Counted from the first letter of the stretch, positions 1 through 9,432 are shown. The stretch: DNA of 51,290 nucleotides from Maricaulis salignorans (GCF_900103475.1 NZ_FNHG01000021.1:1-51290), one strand, 5' to 3'. Notes: generated from the letters alone by a model not told the origin. A program made the numbers and translations.

Positions 1-225
1 CGCCGGGCAGAGCCATCCCTGAAACCCTTGCCAAGCAGGGCGCCAGACTGGAGTTGAGACGTCAAGGGCGCGAAGCGCCGCTTCGCGGTCAGGACCCTTG
101 ACGTCTCAACTCCAGTCTGGCCGGATCCCGGCATAGGATTCAAGGCGGGGTCTGGCCGGCGGGCCGGGGTATTTAACTAGCTGGGCACACACGTAATTAT
201 CCAGAACAACGGCGCGCGTCCCCGC
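1..225. other. Gene-free left edge of window
   Basis: No reading frame with recognisable protein similarity was found here. The stretch lies downstream of the minus-strand hydrolase gene that ends at 226, and it holds the long inverted repeat at 42-121 followed by GC-rich sequence. A gene beginning outside the window cannot be excluded for the first few tens of bases. Confidence 0.5.
42..121. repeat. Long perfect inverted repeat (27-bp arms)
   Basis: Bases 42-68 and 95-121 are exact reverse complements (27 bp, beginning GCCAGACTGG and ending with its complement). The 26-nt interval holds a second nested palindrome, 69-77 against 79-87 (CGCGAAGCG/CGCTTCGCG). The whole could fold into one long cruciform or RNA hairpin. 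There is no U-tract after it, so it is not a standard intrinsic terminator. It may be a dispersed palindromic element or an end of a small transposable element. Confidence 0.85.
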
Positions 226-1083
226 TTATTCAGCCGCCATTTGCGCAAATTTGTCCTGCCAGGCGGTAATGGTGGCGCGATTATCGTGATCCCAGGGATG
301 AAAGCCGGGCTTGTACCAGGCCCAGTAACTGCGCCAGCCCTTGCGGAACAGGCCCGGCTTGAACAGAAGATACCACAAGACCCGCGCCCGCGCTGTCCAG
401 GGGCTGACGCCGTCGGCGATCAGGAGTTTCGAGGCATAGCGGCTGATATTCGAGGTGAAGAGCAGGGTCACCAGCGCCATCACCCGGGTGCGTAGAAAAT
501 AGCGCTGACGCGGCGTCCAGTCTTGCGTGACCTGCTGGAAGACGTCAAAGGCGACGGCCTTGTGTTCGGTCTCCTCCAGGGCATGCCATTGCCACAGGCG
601 CAGGATGTCCTCGTGTGTGCCTTCGAAAATGCTGCCATCCTCGAGCGTCACATCGGCCATCATGGCGGTGAAATGCTCCAGCGCGATGGTGACGGAGAGC
701 ATGGCGATCGGGCCGCGCTCGCGGGTGATGCGGATCCGGTCGCGGATTTCCGTCTCGATGGCGTCAATCGGGTAGTGGTCCCGGTCCAGCCCGCCATTGA
801 GCGCCACATGCTCACGCGAATGGATCGCCTCCTGCGTGATGAAGGCCTTCGCATCTTCCAGCAGCTTGCCCGAAAGCTCGCTGCGATAATGGCGCACCGC
901 GTCCATGAACAGGCGCTCGCCATCGGGGAAGGTCAGCGACATGGCGTTGAACACCGCCGTCGCCACCGCATCACCGCCAAGCCACGCCTGGCCGCTGGCC
1001 GCCTCCGTCGCGAAATGGATATCGCGGGGGGTGACCGTGAGGTCGGGCGGGGTGGTTTTTGTGGCGGGGCGAGGGGCGGTCAT
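226..1083 (-). CDS. Ferritin-like metal-dependent hydrolase (PF10118 family)
   Basis: A 285-aa protein of the predicted metal-dependent hydrolase family COG3687/PF10118, whose substrate is not established. Repeated Glu/His pairs typical of a di-iron four-helix fold are visible: E85 and EH at 91-92, EH at 136-137, and HALEETEH at 167-174. A hydrophobic stretch at about 200-215 and a Trp-rich C-terminus (WRSYWAWYKPGFHPW) match the family. The start ATG has AGGA about 8 nt upstream. The desaturase gene ends 78 nt upstream on the same strand, so the two may be cotranscribed and act on membrane lipids; that link is inference. Confidence 0.85.
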   Translation of the reverse strand: MTAPRPATKTTPPDLTVTPRDIHFATEAASGQAWLGGDAVATAVFNAMSLTFPDGERLFMDAVRHYRSELSGKLLEDAKAFITQEAIHSREHVALNGGLDRDHYPIDAIETEIRDRIRITRERGPIAMLSVTIALEHFTAMMADVTLEDGSIFEGTHEDILRLWQWHALEETEHKAVAFDVFQQVTQDWTPRQRYFLRTRVMALVTLLFTSNISRYASKLLIADGVSPWTARARVLWYLLFKPGLFRKGWRSYWAWYKPGFHPWDHDNRATITAWQDKFAQMAAE

Positions 1084-1161
1084 AGGCGGTATCCTGAAGG
1101 CAGGATGCCATAATGAACGCTGTTCACTTCACGCGCTAGCGAAAAAGGGCGGGCGCAGAAA

Positions 1162-2070
1162 TCACGTCTCCCGGGGCGCCTGATCCGCGCGCACAGCCTT
1201 CTTCAGCATCGCCCGATAGCCCGGCGCGCTTGAGCCCTCATAGCCTTCGAAATAACCGCGCTCGCTCAAAAGGCGATGCAGCCGGGGCAGGTTATAGGGC
1301 GGGATGGCCGCGAAGAGGTGATGTTCGAGGTGGTAGTTTACAAAATTCGGCGCAACCAGCAGACGCTCGGCCCAATTGGCGTGGGTGGTGTGAGTGTTAT
1401 TGCGTGGCTCGGTGTCGAGCCGGTTGATGGCGACACCATGCTCTCCGATATGGCGCAGGCGCATGACGGCGGGAAAGACCATGATCCGGGCCGCCCACCA
1501 CAGACCGATCGCCCAAAGCGCGCCGGCCGCGTAAAGCGCGATCATCATCACCAGCTGGAAGACGAGGAAGGGAAGCTTGGCCTCCAGTGTCGGGTTTTGC
1601 CATGACGCGATCAATTCGCGCATCCCGGTCTGGCCGGTCAGATCGCGGGTGAATTTGCGGCGCAGGCTGGCGCGCGTGACGGGATAGTCCTTGACCAGGC
1701 CCTTGTCGGGATCCTTTGCCGTGCCGGCATATTTGTGGTGGTCAAAATGATAGGCGCGGTAGGCGAGGAAGGGCGCATCAATGGCGGCGCCGCCGATCCA
1801 TTTGCCGACGAATTCATTCAGCGCGCGGGTGTGGAAGAGCGAGCGGTGGGCGCAGTCATGCATGATAATGGCAAAGCTGAGCTGACGTCCCCCGAGCAGT
1901 GCGATGGCCATCAGCAAGGTGAGCGGATGGGGCCAGATGATGGCCAGCGCATAGGCGGCGATCACGAGGGCAATATCGCCAGCCAGCATCAGGGCACCCT
2001 GCCAGTCGGTCGACCGTGACAGGACGCGCAGCTCTTCGCGTGAAAGGCAATCGGACAGGCTGGACGTCAT
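1162..2070 (-). CDS. Fatty acid desaturase family protein
   Basis: A 302-aa integral membrane desaturase or hydroxylase. All three histidine boxes that bind the di-iron centre are present: HDCAH at 71-75, HFDHH at 108-112 and HLEHH at 247-251. Hydrophobic segments lie around 28-66 and 165-205. The start was set at the ATG with GGAGG 7 nt upstream; the frame stays open further upstream but would run into the divergent amine oxidase gene. Substrate (acyl lipid, sterol or carotenoid) cannot be told from sequence. It is followed on the same strand by the PF10118 hydrolase gene. Confidence 0.9.
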   Translation of the reverse strand: MTSSLSDCLSREELRVLSRSTDWQGALMLAGDIALVIAAYALAIIWPHPLTLLMAIALLGGRQLSFAIIMHDCAHRSLFHTRALNEFVGKWIGGAAIDAPFLAYRAYHFDHHKYAGTAKDPDKGLVKDYPVTRASLRRKFTRDLTGQTGMRELIASWQNPTLEAKLPFLVFQLVMMIALYAAGALWAIGLWWAARIMVFPAVMRLRHIGEHGVAINRLDTEPRNNTHTTHANWAERLLVAPNFVNYHLEHHLFAAIPPYNLPRLHRLLSERGYFEGYEGSSAPGYRAMLKKAVRADQAPRET

Positions 2071-2228
2071 GGCAAATCCTCCAATCCCACTATCGCGCAA
2101 AATCCTGCGGTCGGCCAGCTGCCCCCGGCAGGCGTGCTGGCACCGCACCAGCCGGGATTGGCGGGTGACAAGGCCTTGATTTACGCCGATTATGGCCCGC
2201 AGGGACGAGGCCTCAAGAGCACGGCGTG

Positions 2229-3614
2229 ATGGCGTTGAAATTTGTCGATCGACGCGGCGTGCTGGCGAGCCTCGCTGCAATGGTGCTGATGCCGTCGGCA
2301 TCTCCGGCGCAAAGGCGATCGGGCAGAGCCATCGTGATTGGCGCTGGCGTCGCGGGTCTGGCCTGTGCCCGTGACATGAGGCGTGCTGGTTTGGAAGTCG
2401 TGGTGCTCGAGGCGCAGACTCGGATTGGCGGTCGCCTCAAGACAAGTCGCCACTGGGCCGATCTGCCGGTTGAGCTTGGCGCGTCCTGGATCCATGGCGT
2501 GACGGGTAACCCGGCCGCCAGCGCCGCGCGCAGCGCCGGGCTGGAATTGCAGCCCGCCGATTATGATAATCGCGCTGTTTACGAAGCCGGTGCCGGCTTG
2601 CTCGGTCGCCAGGCGCTCGCCCGGCTGGAAGCGGTCGAACGCCGGCTCGAACGCCATATGCAGAGTGCGCCGGGCGAGGCCCTGGCGCGCGCCTGCCGCA
2701 CGCGTCCGCGCGGTACGATTGCCAACCGGGTGGCGCGCCAGGTCAATCTCGACGCGACCGGTGAGAGCAAGCGCCAGAGGGCCCAGTTCGCTATCAACTC
2801 TATTGTTGAACATGAATTCGGCACTGATTTCGAACACCTCTCGCGCTGTTTCTGGACCGAGGGCGAAGCCTTGCCCGGTGGCGATGCCTGGGTTGGGGGC
2901 GGGTTTGACCGCCTGGCGCAATCGCTGGCTGACGGGCTCGATATCCGCCTGGGACAGCGGGTTGCGCAGGTTGATTATCGTGGCAATGGCGTCGCTGTGA
3001 CGACCGCAGACGGGGTCGAGCAGGCCGATGTGGTCATCGTGACGGTGCCGCTGGGCGTGCTGCAGGCGGGCCATATCCGTTTCGAACCCGGCCTGCCATC
3101 AACCAAGCTCGAGGCCATTGACGCTCTGGGCTCGGGCCTGCTCAATAAATGCGTGTTGCGTTTCGATGCGATCAACTGGCCGCGCAATATCGAGATTTTC
3201 AACCGGCTCGCCGATGCGCGCGGTGAGTGGAGCGAATTCGTCAATCTCGGTGCCTATGACCAGGGCGCGGCGATCATGGCTTTCAATGCCGGCTCCTTTG
3301 CCCACGAGCTTGAGAGCGCCAGTGACGCGACGACCGGCATGCTGGCCCTTGAGGCCTTGCGCTCCATGTTTGGTTCAAGCTTTCCCGAGCCGACGGCATT
3401 GCAGGTCACGCGTTGGGCCGGCGATGAAAACGCCTTCGGCAGCCATTCCTTCCCGATCGAGGCGACGCGGGCCGACACTCGAATTCGTCTGCTCGATGCG
3501 GTCGATAACCGGATATTCTTCGCCGGCGAGGCAACCTCGACCAATGCGCCCGGAACGGTTCATGGTGCGATGCGTTCAGGCCGTGCCGCTGCCGTCGCTG
3601 TCGTCGAGCGCTAG
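2229..3614 (+). CDS. FAD-dependent amine oxidase, exported
   Basis: A 461-aa flavin amine oxidase of the monoamine/polyamine oxidase superfamily. The dinucleotide-binding motif GAGVAG is at 38-43, followed by VVLEAQTRIGGRL, and the C-terminal FAD-contact region FFAGEATS is present. The N-terminus carries a twin-arginine-like stretch (DRRGVLASLAA) and an SPAQ cleavage-like site, suggesting export by Tat with bound FAD. A GTG codon directly precedes the ATG, so the start could be 3 bases earlier. The last bases overlap the convergent membrane-protein gene by 4 nt. Oxidation of a polyamine or aromatic amine is likely, but the substrate is unknown. Confidence 0.88.
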   Translation: MALKFVDRRGVLASLAAMVLMPSASPAQRRSGRAIVIGAGVAGLACARDMRRAGLEVVVLEAQTRIGGRLKTSRHWADLPVELGASWIHGVTGNPAASAARSAGLELQPADYDNRAVYEAGAGLLGRQALARLEAVERRLERHMQSAPGEALARACRTRPRGTIANRVARQVNLDATGESKRQRAQFAINSIVEHEFGTDFEHLSRCFWTEGEALPGGDAWVGGGFDRLAQSLADGLDIRLGQRVAQVDYRGNGVAVTTADGVEQADVVIVTVPLGVLQAGHIRFEPGLPSTKLEAIDALGSGLLNKCVLRFDAINWPRNIEIFNRLADARGEWSEFVNLGAYDQGAAIMAFNAGSFAHELESASDATTGMLALEALRSMFGSSFPEPTALQVTRWAGDENAFGSHSFPIEATRADTRIRLLDAVDNRIFFAGEATSTNAPGTVHGAMRSGRAAAVAVVER

Positions 3615-4471
3615 GCGCGCTTGCGCTTCGGCCAGACGCGCCCGGCCACCAGGCCGGCGAGGACAGCCCACACCGGCAGTGTCGCCAGAAGTCCGGCCTG
3701 GCCTTCAAACATCGCCGCTGTGGCAAACAGCACGACGATCATGGCACCGCCGCGGACACGGCGGCGTTCGAGCGGTTCACTGCTGGCATCGCAGACGCTG
3801 GTGACGGCCGGGCAGGTGAGGATGAAGATCGCGCTCAGCGCGGTCACAATCAGGGCGGCGAGGCTCCACGCCGGATCGATCTGGCCCAGCGGCTCCAGTG
3901 TCAGCGGCCCCCATTCGCCGCCGCGCTGGACGACGGCAAACATCGAGAACCCGGTCGCGAAGGCGGCAAACACCAGGTTGAGGGTGCGCTTGCGGTCATA
4001 GAGCAGGTCGACTGCCATCGCGAAAGCGGCGATCAGGCCCATCGCCCAATAGCCGTCAACGAATACCGCCATGCCGGCCAGCACGGTGACGAGCGCAAGA
4101 TCGGTCAGCTTGGCGGCCTGTCCGACCGTGCGCACGACGATGCGGGTCGCCATCAGCACCAGGGCGAGCACCCACAGGGCGGGCGCATAACCCAGCGCCA
4201 TGGCTGCGACGGTCAGCGCCATGGCGATGAAGGCGGCTTCATTGCGATCGGGATCCACTTCGCGGCCGAGTGCCCAGGCCAAGAAGGCGGACAGCAGGCC
4301 ACCGAGCCCGGCGGAGGCCGCAGCGGCCAGGCCGGCATCGCGCAGGATGAAGGCGGTGGCGCCGGTCGCCAGGGCGATCAGGGGCAGGAGGATCAGCACG
4401 GCCTTATTGGTCGGATATTGCGGCTCCAGCGGGCGCGCGATCGAAGACAGACGGTAGATCGGCTTGGACAT
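3611..4471 (-). CDS. Multi-pass membrane protein of unknown function
   Basis: A 286-aa protein with about eight hydrophobic segments spread over its whole length and a short, basic C-terminus (PKRKRA). No family is recognised. The N-terminus (MSKPIYRLSSIARP) is cytoplasmic-like. It is convergent with and overlaps the amine oxidase by 4 nt and is divergent from the channel gene. ATG with a GGAG-like stretch (GAGGAGCC) just upstream. Function unknown. Confidence 0.75.
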   Translation of the reverse strand: MSKPIYRLSSIARPLEPQYPTNKAVLILLPLIALATGATAFILRDAGLAAAASAGLGGLLSAFLAWALGREVDPDRNEAAFIAMALTVAAMALGYAPALWVLALVLMATRIVVRTVGQAAKLTDLALVTVLAGMAVFVDGYWAMGLIAAFAMAVDLLYDRKRTLNLVFAAFATGFSMFAVVQRGGEWGPLTLEPLGQIDPAWSLAALIVTALSAIFILTCPAVTSVCDASSEPLERRRVRGGAMIVVLFATAAMFEGQAGLLATLPVWAVLAGLVAGRVWPKRKRA

Positions 4472-4611
4472 GATTGGCTCCTCGAATCCCTGTGGCCTAT
4501 CATGGCGCGGATCGGGCTGCGCGCGAAGAACAGTCTTGCGATTTCGCCGTCATGCGCTTTAGTGACGGCAAGGCCTGCGTACCGAGCAGCCCGGTGGCGA
4601 AGGGCAAGAGC

Positions 4612-5064
4612 ATGATCTGGGCAATACTGGTTTCTTTCGCGATCTGCTCGGTCACCGTGGTGGTGCATATGGGCGGACTGGTCTTGCTGATGGCATTCAT
4701 GCGCGCCCGGACCGGCCGGATCCGGCCGCATCAAAGCATGGCGCGCCAGACTGGATTCATCATGCTGATCGTGTTCGGCCTGTTCGCGATTCATGCGGTC
4801 GAGATCTGGGCGTATGCGTTGCTCTATCTGGCGTTGGGCGAGTTTTCGACGCTGGAATCCGCGCTGTATTTCGCCACCAGCACCTTTACCACGCTCGGCT
4901 ATGGCGATGTGCTGCTGTCGCAGGAGTGGCGCCTGGTCGGGGCCATAGAGGGCTTTAACGGCTTCCTGCTGATCGGCTGGTCGACGGCATTTCTGGTGAC
5001 GGTGATCGGCAGATTGCGGGCGATCGAGTTTGATTGGCTCGACCATCATCTCGAAGGCGACTGA
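4612..5064 (+). CDS. Two-TM potassium channel-like protein
   Basis: A 150-aa membrane protein with a potassium-channel pore signature, TTLGYGD at 93-99, preceded by a pore helix (LYFATSTF) and followed by a final membrane helix, as in the ion-channel family PF07885. Extra hydrophobic segments at about 5-30 and 50-75 give roughly three to four membrane spans. The frame is open to 4474, but the first residues there are not membrane-like and the ATG at 4612 begins directly at the first helix, preceded by GAAGGGCAAG. No cytosolic RCK domain is present, so any gating input is unknown. Confidence 0.8.
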   Translation: MIWAILVSFAICSVTVVVHMGGLVLLMAFMRARTGRIRPHQSMARQTGFIMLIVFGLFAIHAVEIWAYALLYLALGEFSTLESALYFATSTFTTLGYGDVLLSQEWRLVGAIEGFNGFLLIGWSTAFLVTVIGRLRAIEFDWLDHHLEGD

Positions 5065-5153
5065 CCGGTTACACACCGCGACTTGCTCCATGGGCGCGAG
5101 CCACGTTAAACCGGAGCCTAACCGGGCGTCCGCCCGTCTTGCCTGGGGCCGCA

Positions 5154-7163
5154 ATGTTCAAGAAAATTCTGATCGCCAATCGCGGTGAAATCGCCGTGCG
5201 AGTTATCAAGACCTGCCAGCGTCTGGGCATTGCCACCGTGGCGGTCTATTCGGAGGCGGATGCCGACAGTCTTGCTGTGGAAATGGCCGATGAGGCCGTT
5301 TTCATCGGACCGCCGGCGCCGGGCGAGAGCTATTTGCGGCTCGATAAAATTCTTGAAGTGATTGAGCAGACCGGTGCCGATGCCGTGCATCCCGGCTTTG
5401 GATTTCTGTCCGAGAATGCCGCTTTCCCGATTGCGCTCGAGAAAATCGGTGTGGCCTGGATCGGGCCGAATGTGCATGCGATCGAGGCTATGGGCGACAA
5501 GATCCGCTCCAAGCAATTGGCCGCCAAGGCCGGCGTTTCGACCATCCCCGGTGCTGATGGCGAGATCGCCGATGCCGACACGGCCGTCGCGGCGGCCAAG
5601 GCCATCGGTTTTCCCGTCATGCTCAAGGCTTCGGCCGGCGGCGGCGGCAAGGGCATGCGGATCGCCCGCACCGAGCAGGAGACCCGCGAAGGCTTTGCCG
5701 CGGCGCGCAATGAGGCCAAGACCGCTTTTGGCGATGATCGCATCCTGATCGAGAAATTCATCGAGGAGCCGCGCCATATCGAGATCCAGGTGCTCGGCGA
5801 CAAGCACGGTCATGTGATCCATCTCAATGAGCGCGAATGTTCCGTTCAGCGCCGCAATCAGAAAGTCCTCGAAGAGGCGCCATCACCCTTCCTCGACGCC
5901 AAGACCCGCGCCGCCATGGGCGAACAGGCTGTCGCGCTTTCGGCCGCCGTCGATTATGACAGCGCCGGCACGGTCGAATTTATCGTCGACAAGGATCGCA
6001 AATTCTACTTCCTCGAAATGAATACGCGGCTGCAGGTCGAGCATCCGGTGACCGAGATGACGGTGCAGCTCGATCTGGTCGAGCAGATGATCCGCTCCGC
6101 TGCCGGCTTGCCGCTCGAGCTGACCCAGCGCGAGGTCAAGATCAAGGGCTGGGCCGTCGAGGCGCGGCTCTATGCTGAAGATCCCTATCGCGGATTCCTG
6201 CCCTCGATCGGGCGGCTCAAACGCTTTGTCGAGCCGAAACAGGGCCCGCTCGGCGAGGGCGAATTGCGCATTGATGCCGGGGTGAGGGAAGGCGATGAGA
6301 TCTCGCTCTTCTATGACCCGATGATTGCCAAGGTGATCGGCTATGGCAAAACCCGCGAGATCGCCATCGACACGCTGGCCGCCGCGCTGGACCGGCTGCA
6401 TGTCGAGGGGTTGCAGTCGAATGCGCCCTTCCTCTCGGCCGTGCTCGACGAAGCCGATTTCCGCGCCGGGCGTATCCATACCGGCTATATCGACCAGCAT
6501 TTCCCCGACGGTTTCCACGGCACCGCGCCGCGTGAGGGCCAGCTGGCCTGGATGGTCTGTGCTGCCGCATTCGTGCACGAAACCTTCGTGCGCCGGGCTG
6601 CGCAGATCGAGGGCCGTGTCACGCCGCCACCGGCGCCGGGGCCGCGCGAATGGGTCGTCCTGATGGATGGCCGTCGTTTCCCGGTCGAGATCGAGCTGGG
6701 CGGACCGGGCGAGGCCCGGGTCTGGGCGCCGACGCTGGCGGAAAAACAGTTCGAGTTGAAGACCGGCTGGCGCGCCGGCGGACAATTATTCGACGGCGAG
6801 ATCAATGGTCAGGCATTCGCGCTGGAATTCTCCGACCGCACGGAAGGTTACCGCCTGCGTCATCGGGGCTATTCGGCGGTCGCCCTGGTCTGTTCGGCGC
6901 GTTCGGCGGAACTGCACCTCCTGCTGCCGGAGAAGGAGAAGGCCGATACCTCCAAACTGGTGTTGAGCCCGATGCCGGGGCTGGTGGTCTCGATCGCGGT
7001 CGAGGCCGGCCAGGCGGTCAAGGGCGGCGAAATCCTGCTGGTCGTCGAGGCGATGAAGATGGAGAATGTCATCCGCGCGGAGAAGGATGGCGTGGTCAAG
7101 GCCGTGTCGGTCACGCCGGGAGCCTCCGTCGCCGCCGACGAGACGATGATCGAGTTCGAATAG
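5154..7163 (+). CDS. pccA: Propionyl-CoA carboxylase, biotin-carrying alpha subunit
   Basis: A 669-aa biotin-dependent carboxylase alpha chain. It has a biotin carboxylase N-domain (ILIANRGEIAVR), an ATP-grasp glycine loop GGGGKG at 162-167, EMNTRLQVEHPVTE, a mid-domain (VEARLYAEDPYRGFLPS), and a C-terminal biotinyl domain with EAMKME where Lys635 would carry biotin. The spacing of the linker domain fits propionyl-CoA carboxylase, which makes methylmalonyl-CoA. No beta subunit lies next to it, so its partner must be encoded elsewhere. The start codon was chosen because the conserved N-terminus begins there; a longer open frame to 5034 is not conserved-looking. Confidence 0.9.
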   Translation: MFKKILIANRGEIAVRVIKTCQRLGIATVAVYSEADADSLAVEMADEAVFIGPPAPGESYLRLDKILEVIEQTGADAVHPGFGFLSENAAFPIALEKIGVAWIGPNVHAIEAMGDKIRSKQLAAKAGVSTIPGADGEIADADTAVAAAKAIGFPVMLKASAGGGGKGMRIARTEQETREGFAAARNEAKTAFGDDRILIEKFIEEPRHIEIQVLGDKHGHVIHLNERECSVQRRNQKVLEEAPSPFLDAKTRAAMGEQAVALSAAVDYDSAGTVEFIVDKDRKFYFLEMNTRLQVEHPVTEMTVQLDLVEQMIRSAAGLPLELTQREVKIKGWAVEARLYAEDPYRGFLPSIGRLKRFVEPKQGPLGEGELRIDAGVREGDEISLFYDPMIAKVIGYGKTREIAIDTLAAALDRLHVEGLQSNAPFLSAVLDEADFRAGRIHTGYIDQHFPDGFHGTAPREGQLAWMVCAAAFVHETFVRRAAQIEGRVTPPPAPGPREWVVLMDGRRFPVEIELGGPGEARVWAPTLAEKQFELKTGWRAGGQLFDGEINGQAFALEFSDRTEGYRLRHRGYSAVALVCSARSAELHLLLPEKEKADTSKLVLSPMPGLVVSIAVEAGQAVKGGEILLVVEAMKMENVIRAEKDGVVKAVSVTPGASVAADETMIEFE

Positions 7164-7206
7164 CGCGTGATTGCGCTCGCCGATTCAATCGGAACCCGAA
7201 ATCGCC

Positions 7207-7234
7207 TTCACAAATTCGCGTATTAGGCTAGTAT
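7207..7234 (+). promoter_or_regulatory. Promoter for the DUF805 gene
   Basis: TTCACAA at 7207-7213 and GCTAGTAT at 7227-7234 are separated by 13 nt, a good match to the Caulobacter-type housekeeping promoter. The expected RNA start is about 20 nt before the ATG at 7260, leaving room for the GGGGAG ribosome-binding site. Confidence 0.5.
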
Positions 7235-7259
7235 TTCGCCTTTGGACGGGGAGAATCTC

Positions 7260-7721
7260 ATGAACTTTCAGGATTTTATTATCGATCCCAAGGATGCCAA
7301 GCGCATCCTGATCGGCGCCAGCGGCAAGCTTGGTCCGATGGATTTCGCCCAGGGGCTGGTGGCGATCATTGCGGGATCACTGATTCTCAACCTGGTGTCG
7401 CTGGTTCCCGGGATCGGACCGCTGGTCGGCTTTCTGGGCGGACTGGTTCTGGCCTTTGCCTGGGTGTGTATCTTTTCCAAGCGCTTTCATGATGCCGGTC
7501 AGTCCGGCTGGATGACCGTCGCCGCGATTGTGGCCGTGATCGTCCTCTCTGTCGTGATCGCAATGATTTTGACCCCGCTCTTCGGCGGTGCCAGCTTCAC
7601 CGATATGAGCCGCATGCAGACGATGGGGTTCGGCTTTGCGGTCAAGAACATGATCACCAGCGTGCTCGCGAATGCCGCTGTCGGCTATTACATGTTCAAG
7701 CTCAAGCCTGCCCTGCTCTGA
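7260..7721 (+). CDS. DUF805 family membrane protein
   Basis: A 153-aa protein of the DUF805 family, recognised by the hallmark KRFHDAGQSGW at 74-84 between hydrophobic segments. About four membrane spans are seen (33-50, 55-72, 85-105, 130-150). The family has no established role; it recurs in many proteobacteria. ATG is preceded by ACGGGGAGAA at normal spacing. A TTG at 7242 is in frame but lies upstream of that site. It is followed by another small membrane protein gene, 141 nt downstream. Confidence 0.85.
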   Translation: MNFQDFIIDPKDAKRILIGASGKLGPMDFAQGLVAIIAGSLILNLVSLVPGIGPLVGFLGGLVLAFAWVCIFSKRFHDAGQSGWMTVAAIVAVIVLSVVIAMILTPLFGGASFTDMSRMQTMGFGFAVKNMITSVLANAAVGYYMFKLKPALL

Positions 7722-7862
7722 GGCCTGCCCTGGTCTGAGGCCGGCTCCGGTCTGGCACGGCCAGGTCGGCCCTGTCGCAGCCTTCACTGCCCCATTCCGG
7801 TTGACGCCGCGCGCGATCAGCCGGAATGGTGGCCGGTGTTTGCTTGAAAGGTGTGGCCGCCC

Positions 7863-8405
7863 ATGAATCCGCTCATTCTGTTCCTGCCGGTCTATCGCGC
7901 TTCGGTCACGGCCTATCTGCTCGGGCTTGTCGCGCTGGCATTGCTGGACGCGATGCGGATGCAGTTCGGGCTGATCCTCATCCCTTCGGGCATCGCGCTG
8001 ATTGCCATCTGGTTCTTCGTTTACGCCCTGCACGCCAATCGCCGCCGCCATGCGGGGCGGGAGCCGGCGCTGGGTGTGCTGCCGGTTGTGGTCGCCGTGC
8101 TCGCCAAGGGCGTTGCGGCCGTGATGGGGATATTCCCGGGCCTGGTCGCGGCCATGACGGATTTCGCCGAACGCAATGGCGTCGACACCGCTGACGACCA
8201 GGCCTTTGCCGAGGCCATCAGCCAGCCTGGCTTCCAGGAAGCCTTCCAGAATGATTTGCTGGCCCAGCCGGAACTGATGGACACGCTGACCGCGGGCATG
8301 GCCTGGCCGTCCTGGTTTGGCTTCTGGCTGGTAATCGCCCTGTTTGCGATCTGGTTCGCGCGCATGCGCCCGCCAAACGCGCCGTCAGTCTCACCGGGCG
8401 TCTGA
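7863..8405 (+). CDS. Small membrane protein, unknown function
   Basis: A 180-aa protein not recognised by family. Hydrophobic segments occur at about 15-30, 35-57, 68-90 and 148-165; between the last two lies a soluble acidic loop rich in Gln/Asp/Glu (about 95-145). The start ATG at 7863 has GAAAGGTG about 10 nt upstream; an upstream ATG-like start at 7851 is less likely. It ends by overlapping the convergent lipB by 15 nt. Confidence 0.7.
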   Translation: MNPLILFLPVYRASVTAYLLGLVALALLDAMRMQFGLILIPSGIALIAIWFFVYALHANRRRHAGREPALGVLPVVVAVLAKGVAAVMGIFPGLVAAMTDFAERNGVDTADDQAFAEAISQPGFQEAFQNDLLAQPELMDTLTAGMAWPSWFGFWLVIALFAIWFARMRPPNAPSVSPGV

Positions 8406-9104
8406 GGCCTCGGCCGGCGCTGTCTCAGCCAGCTCAGGCGGCGGCACCATGCGCGCCGGCCCGAAAATCTCGTTGAAGCCGAGATGCAGCGCGGCGTCGA
8501 AATCCGCCATCGAGGCGCGATGGCCCAGATCCGCCAGGCTGGTGACGCCATAGAGCGGATTGGAGATGCCGCACGGCGTGATGCCGCTGAAATGCGTGAG
8601 ATCGGGCGCGACATTGAAGGCGATGCCGTGGAAGGACACCCAGCGGCGCAGGCGCACGCCGATGGCGGCGATCTTGTCTTCGCGGCGATCACCACGCTCG
8701 ACCCAGACACCGACCCGGCCGTCGCGCGTGCCGGCCTCGACGCCGAAACTGGCGGCGGTCGCGATCAGCCAGCGCTCCAGATTGCAGACAAATTTGCGCG
8801 CATCCCGGCCGCGTCTTGTCAGGTCGAGCATGACATAGGCCACCCGCTGGCCCGGGCCGTGATAGGTATATTCGCCGCCGCGGCCCGTCGTGTAGACGGG
8901 AAAGCGGTCGGGCATAAGCAGATCGCCCGGCTTGGCCGAGGTGCCGGCAGTGTAGAGCGGCGGGTGTTCGAGCAGCCACACCAGCTCACGGGCCTCACCG
9001 CTCGCGATCGCCGCGACCCGGGCTTCCATGATCGCAACAGCGTCGGGATAGGCCACTGGCTGTGGCGAAACGGCCCAGTCGACAGGATGTGCGGCATTTT
9101 CCAT
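8391..9104 (-). CDS. lipB: Octanoyltransferase LipB
   Basis: A 237-aa lipoyl(octanoyl) transferase that moves octanoyl groups from acyl carrier protein to lipoate-dependent enzyme domains, the first step of lipoate synthesis. Signatures: [16 protein letters not shown] (71-86), KIAAIGVR with catalytic Lys144, and GITPCGI with the nucleophile Cys178. The C-terminus has a short Pro/Glu/Ala-rich tail. A TTG at 9137 would add 11 residues; the ATG fits the family length. It is divergent from the FliN-like gene with a 79-nt gap. No lipA is adjacent. Confidence 0.95.
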   Translation of the reverse strand: MENAAHPVDWAVSPQPVAYPDAVAIMEARVAAIASGEARELVWLLEHPPLYTAGTSAKPGDLLMPDRFPVYTTGRGGEYTYHGPGQRVAYVMLDLTRRGRDARKFVCNLERWLIATAASFGVEAGTRDGRVGVWVERGDRREDKIAAIGVRLRRWVSFHGIAFNVAPDLTHFSGITPCGISNPLYGVTSLADLGHRASMADFDAALHLGFNEIFGPARMVPPPELAETAPAEASDAR

Positions 9105-9183
9105 TTGTCTTAACCCTGCGGAAACCGGTTCGGTCAAACATCATCATTCCAGCGAGAAATCGCAAGCCCAGGAGTGTTTGTCC

Positions 9184-9432
9184 TTGAGCCAGCTCGGCGC
9201 CGTGCAGATCGAGATTGCCGTCCTTCTGGGGCGCTCGAAAATGCCAATCCAGCAATTTCTGCGGATGGGGCGTGGAGCTGTGATCCCGCTCGACAGCGGC
9301 GAGGACGACCAGGTCTGGATCCTGGCGAACAATCATCCCATCGCCCGCGGCGACGTGGTTTTGCAGGGGGATCGCATCTCGATCACCATTTCCGGGGTCG
9401 CAGATGCCAATGAATTCTTCGCAGCTGCTTAA
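9184..9432 (+). CDS. FliN-like SpoA-domain protein, orphan
   Basis: An 82-aa protein consisting almost only of the SpoA domain of the flagellar switch protein FliN. The conserved core LLGRSKMPIQQFLRMGRGAV, ILANNHPIARGDVV and ISITIS align with the FliN C-terminal half. It probably starts at TTG 9184 with AGGAG 9 nt upstream; TTG 9178 is the alternative but sits too close to that site. No other flagellar gene is near, and the N-terminal peptide usually found in FliN is missing. It could be the organism's FliN, a second copy, or a repurposed adaptor. Confidence 0.8.
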   Translation: MSQLGAVQIEIAVLLGRSKMPIQQFLRMGRGAVIPLDSGEDDQVWILANNHPIARGDVVLQGDRISITISGVADANEFFAAA

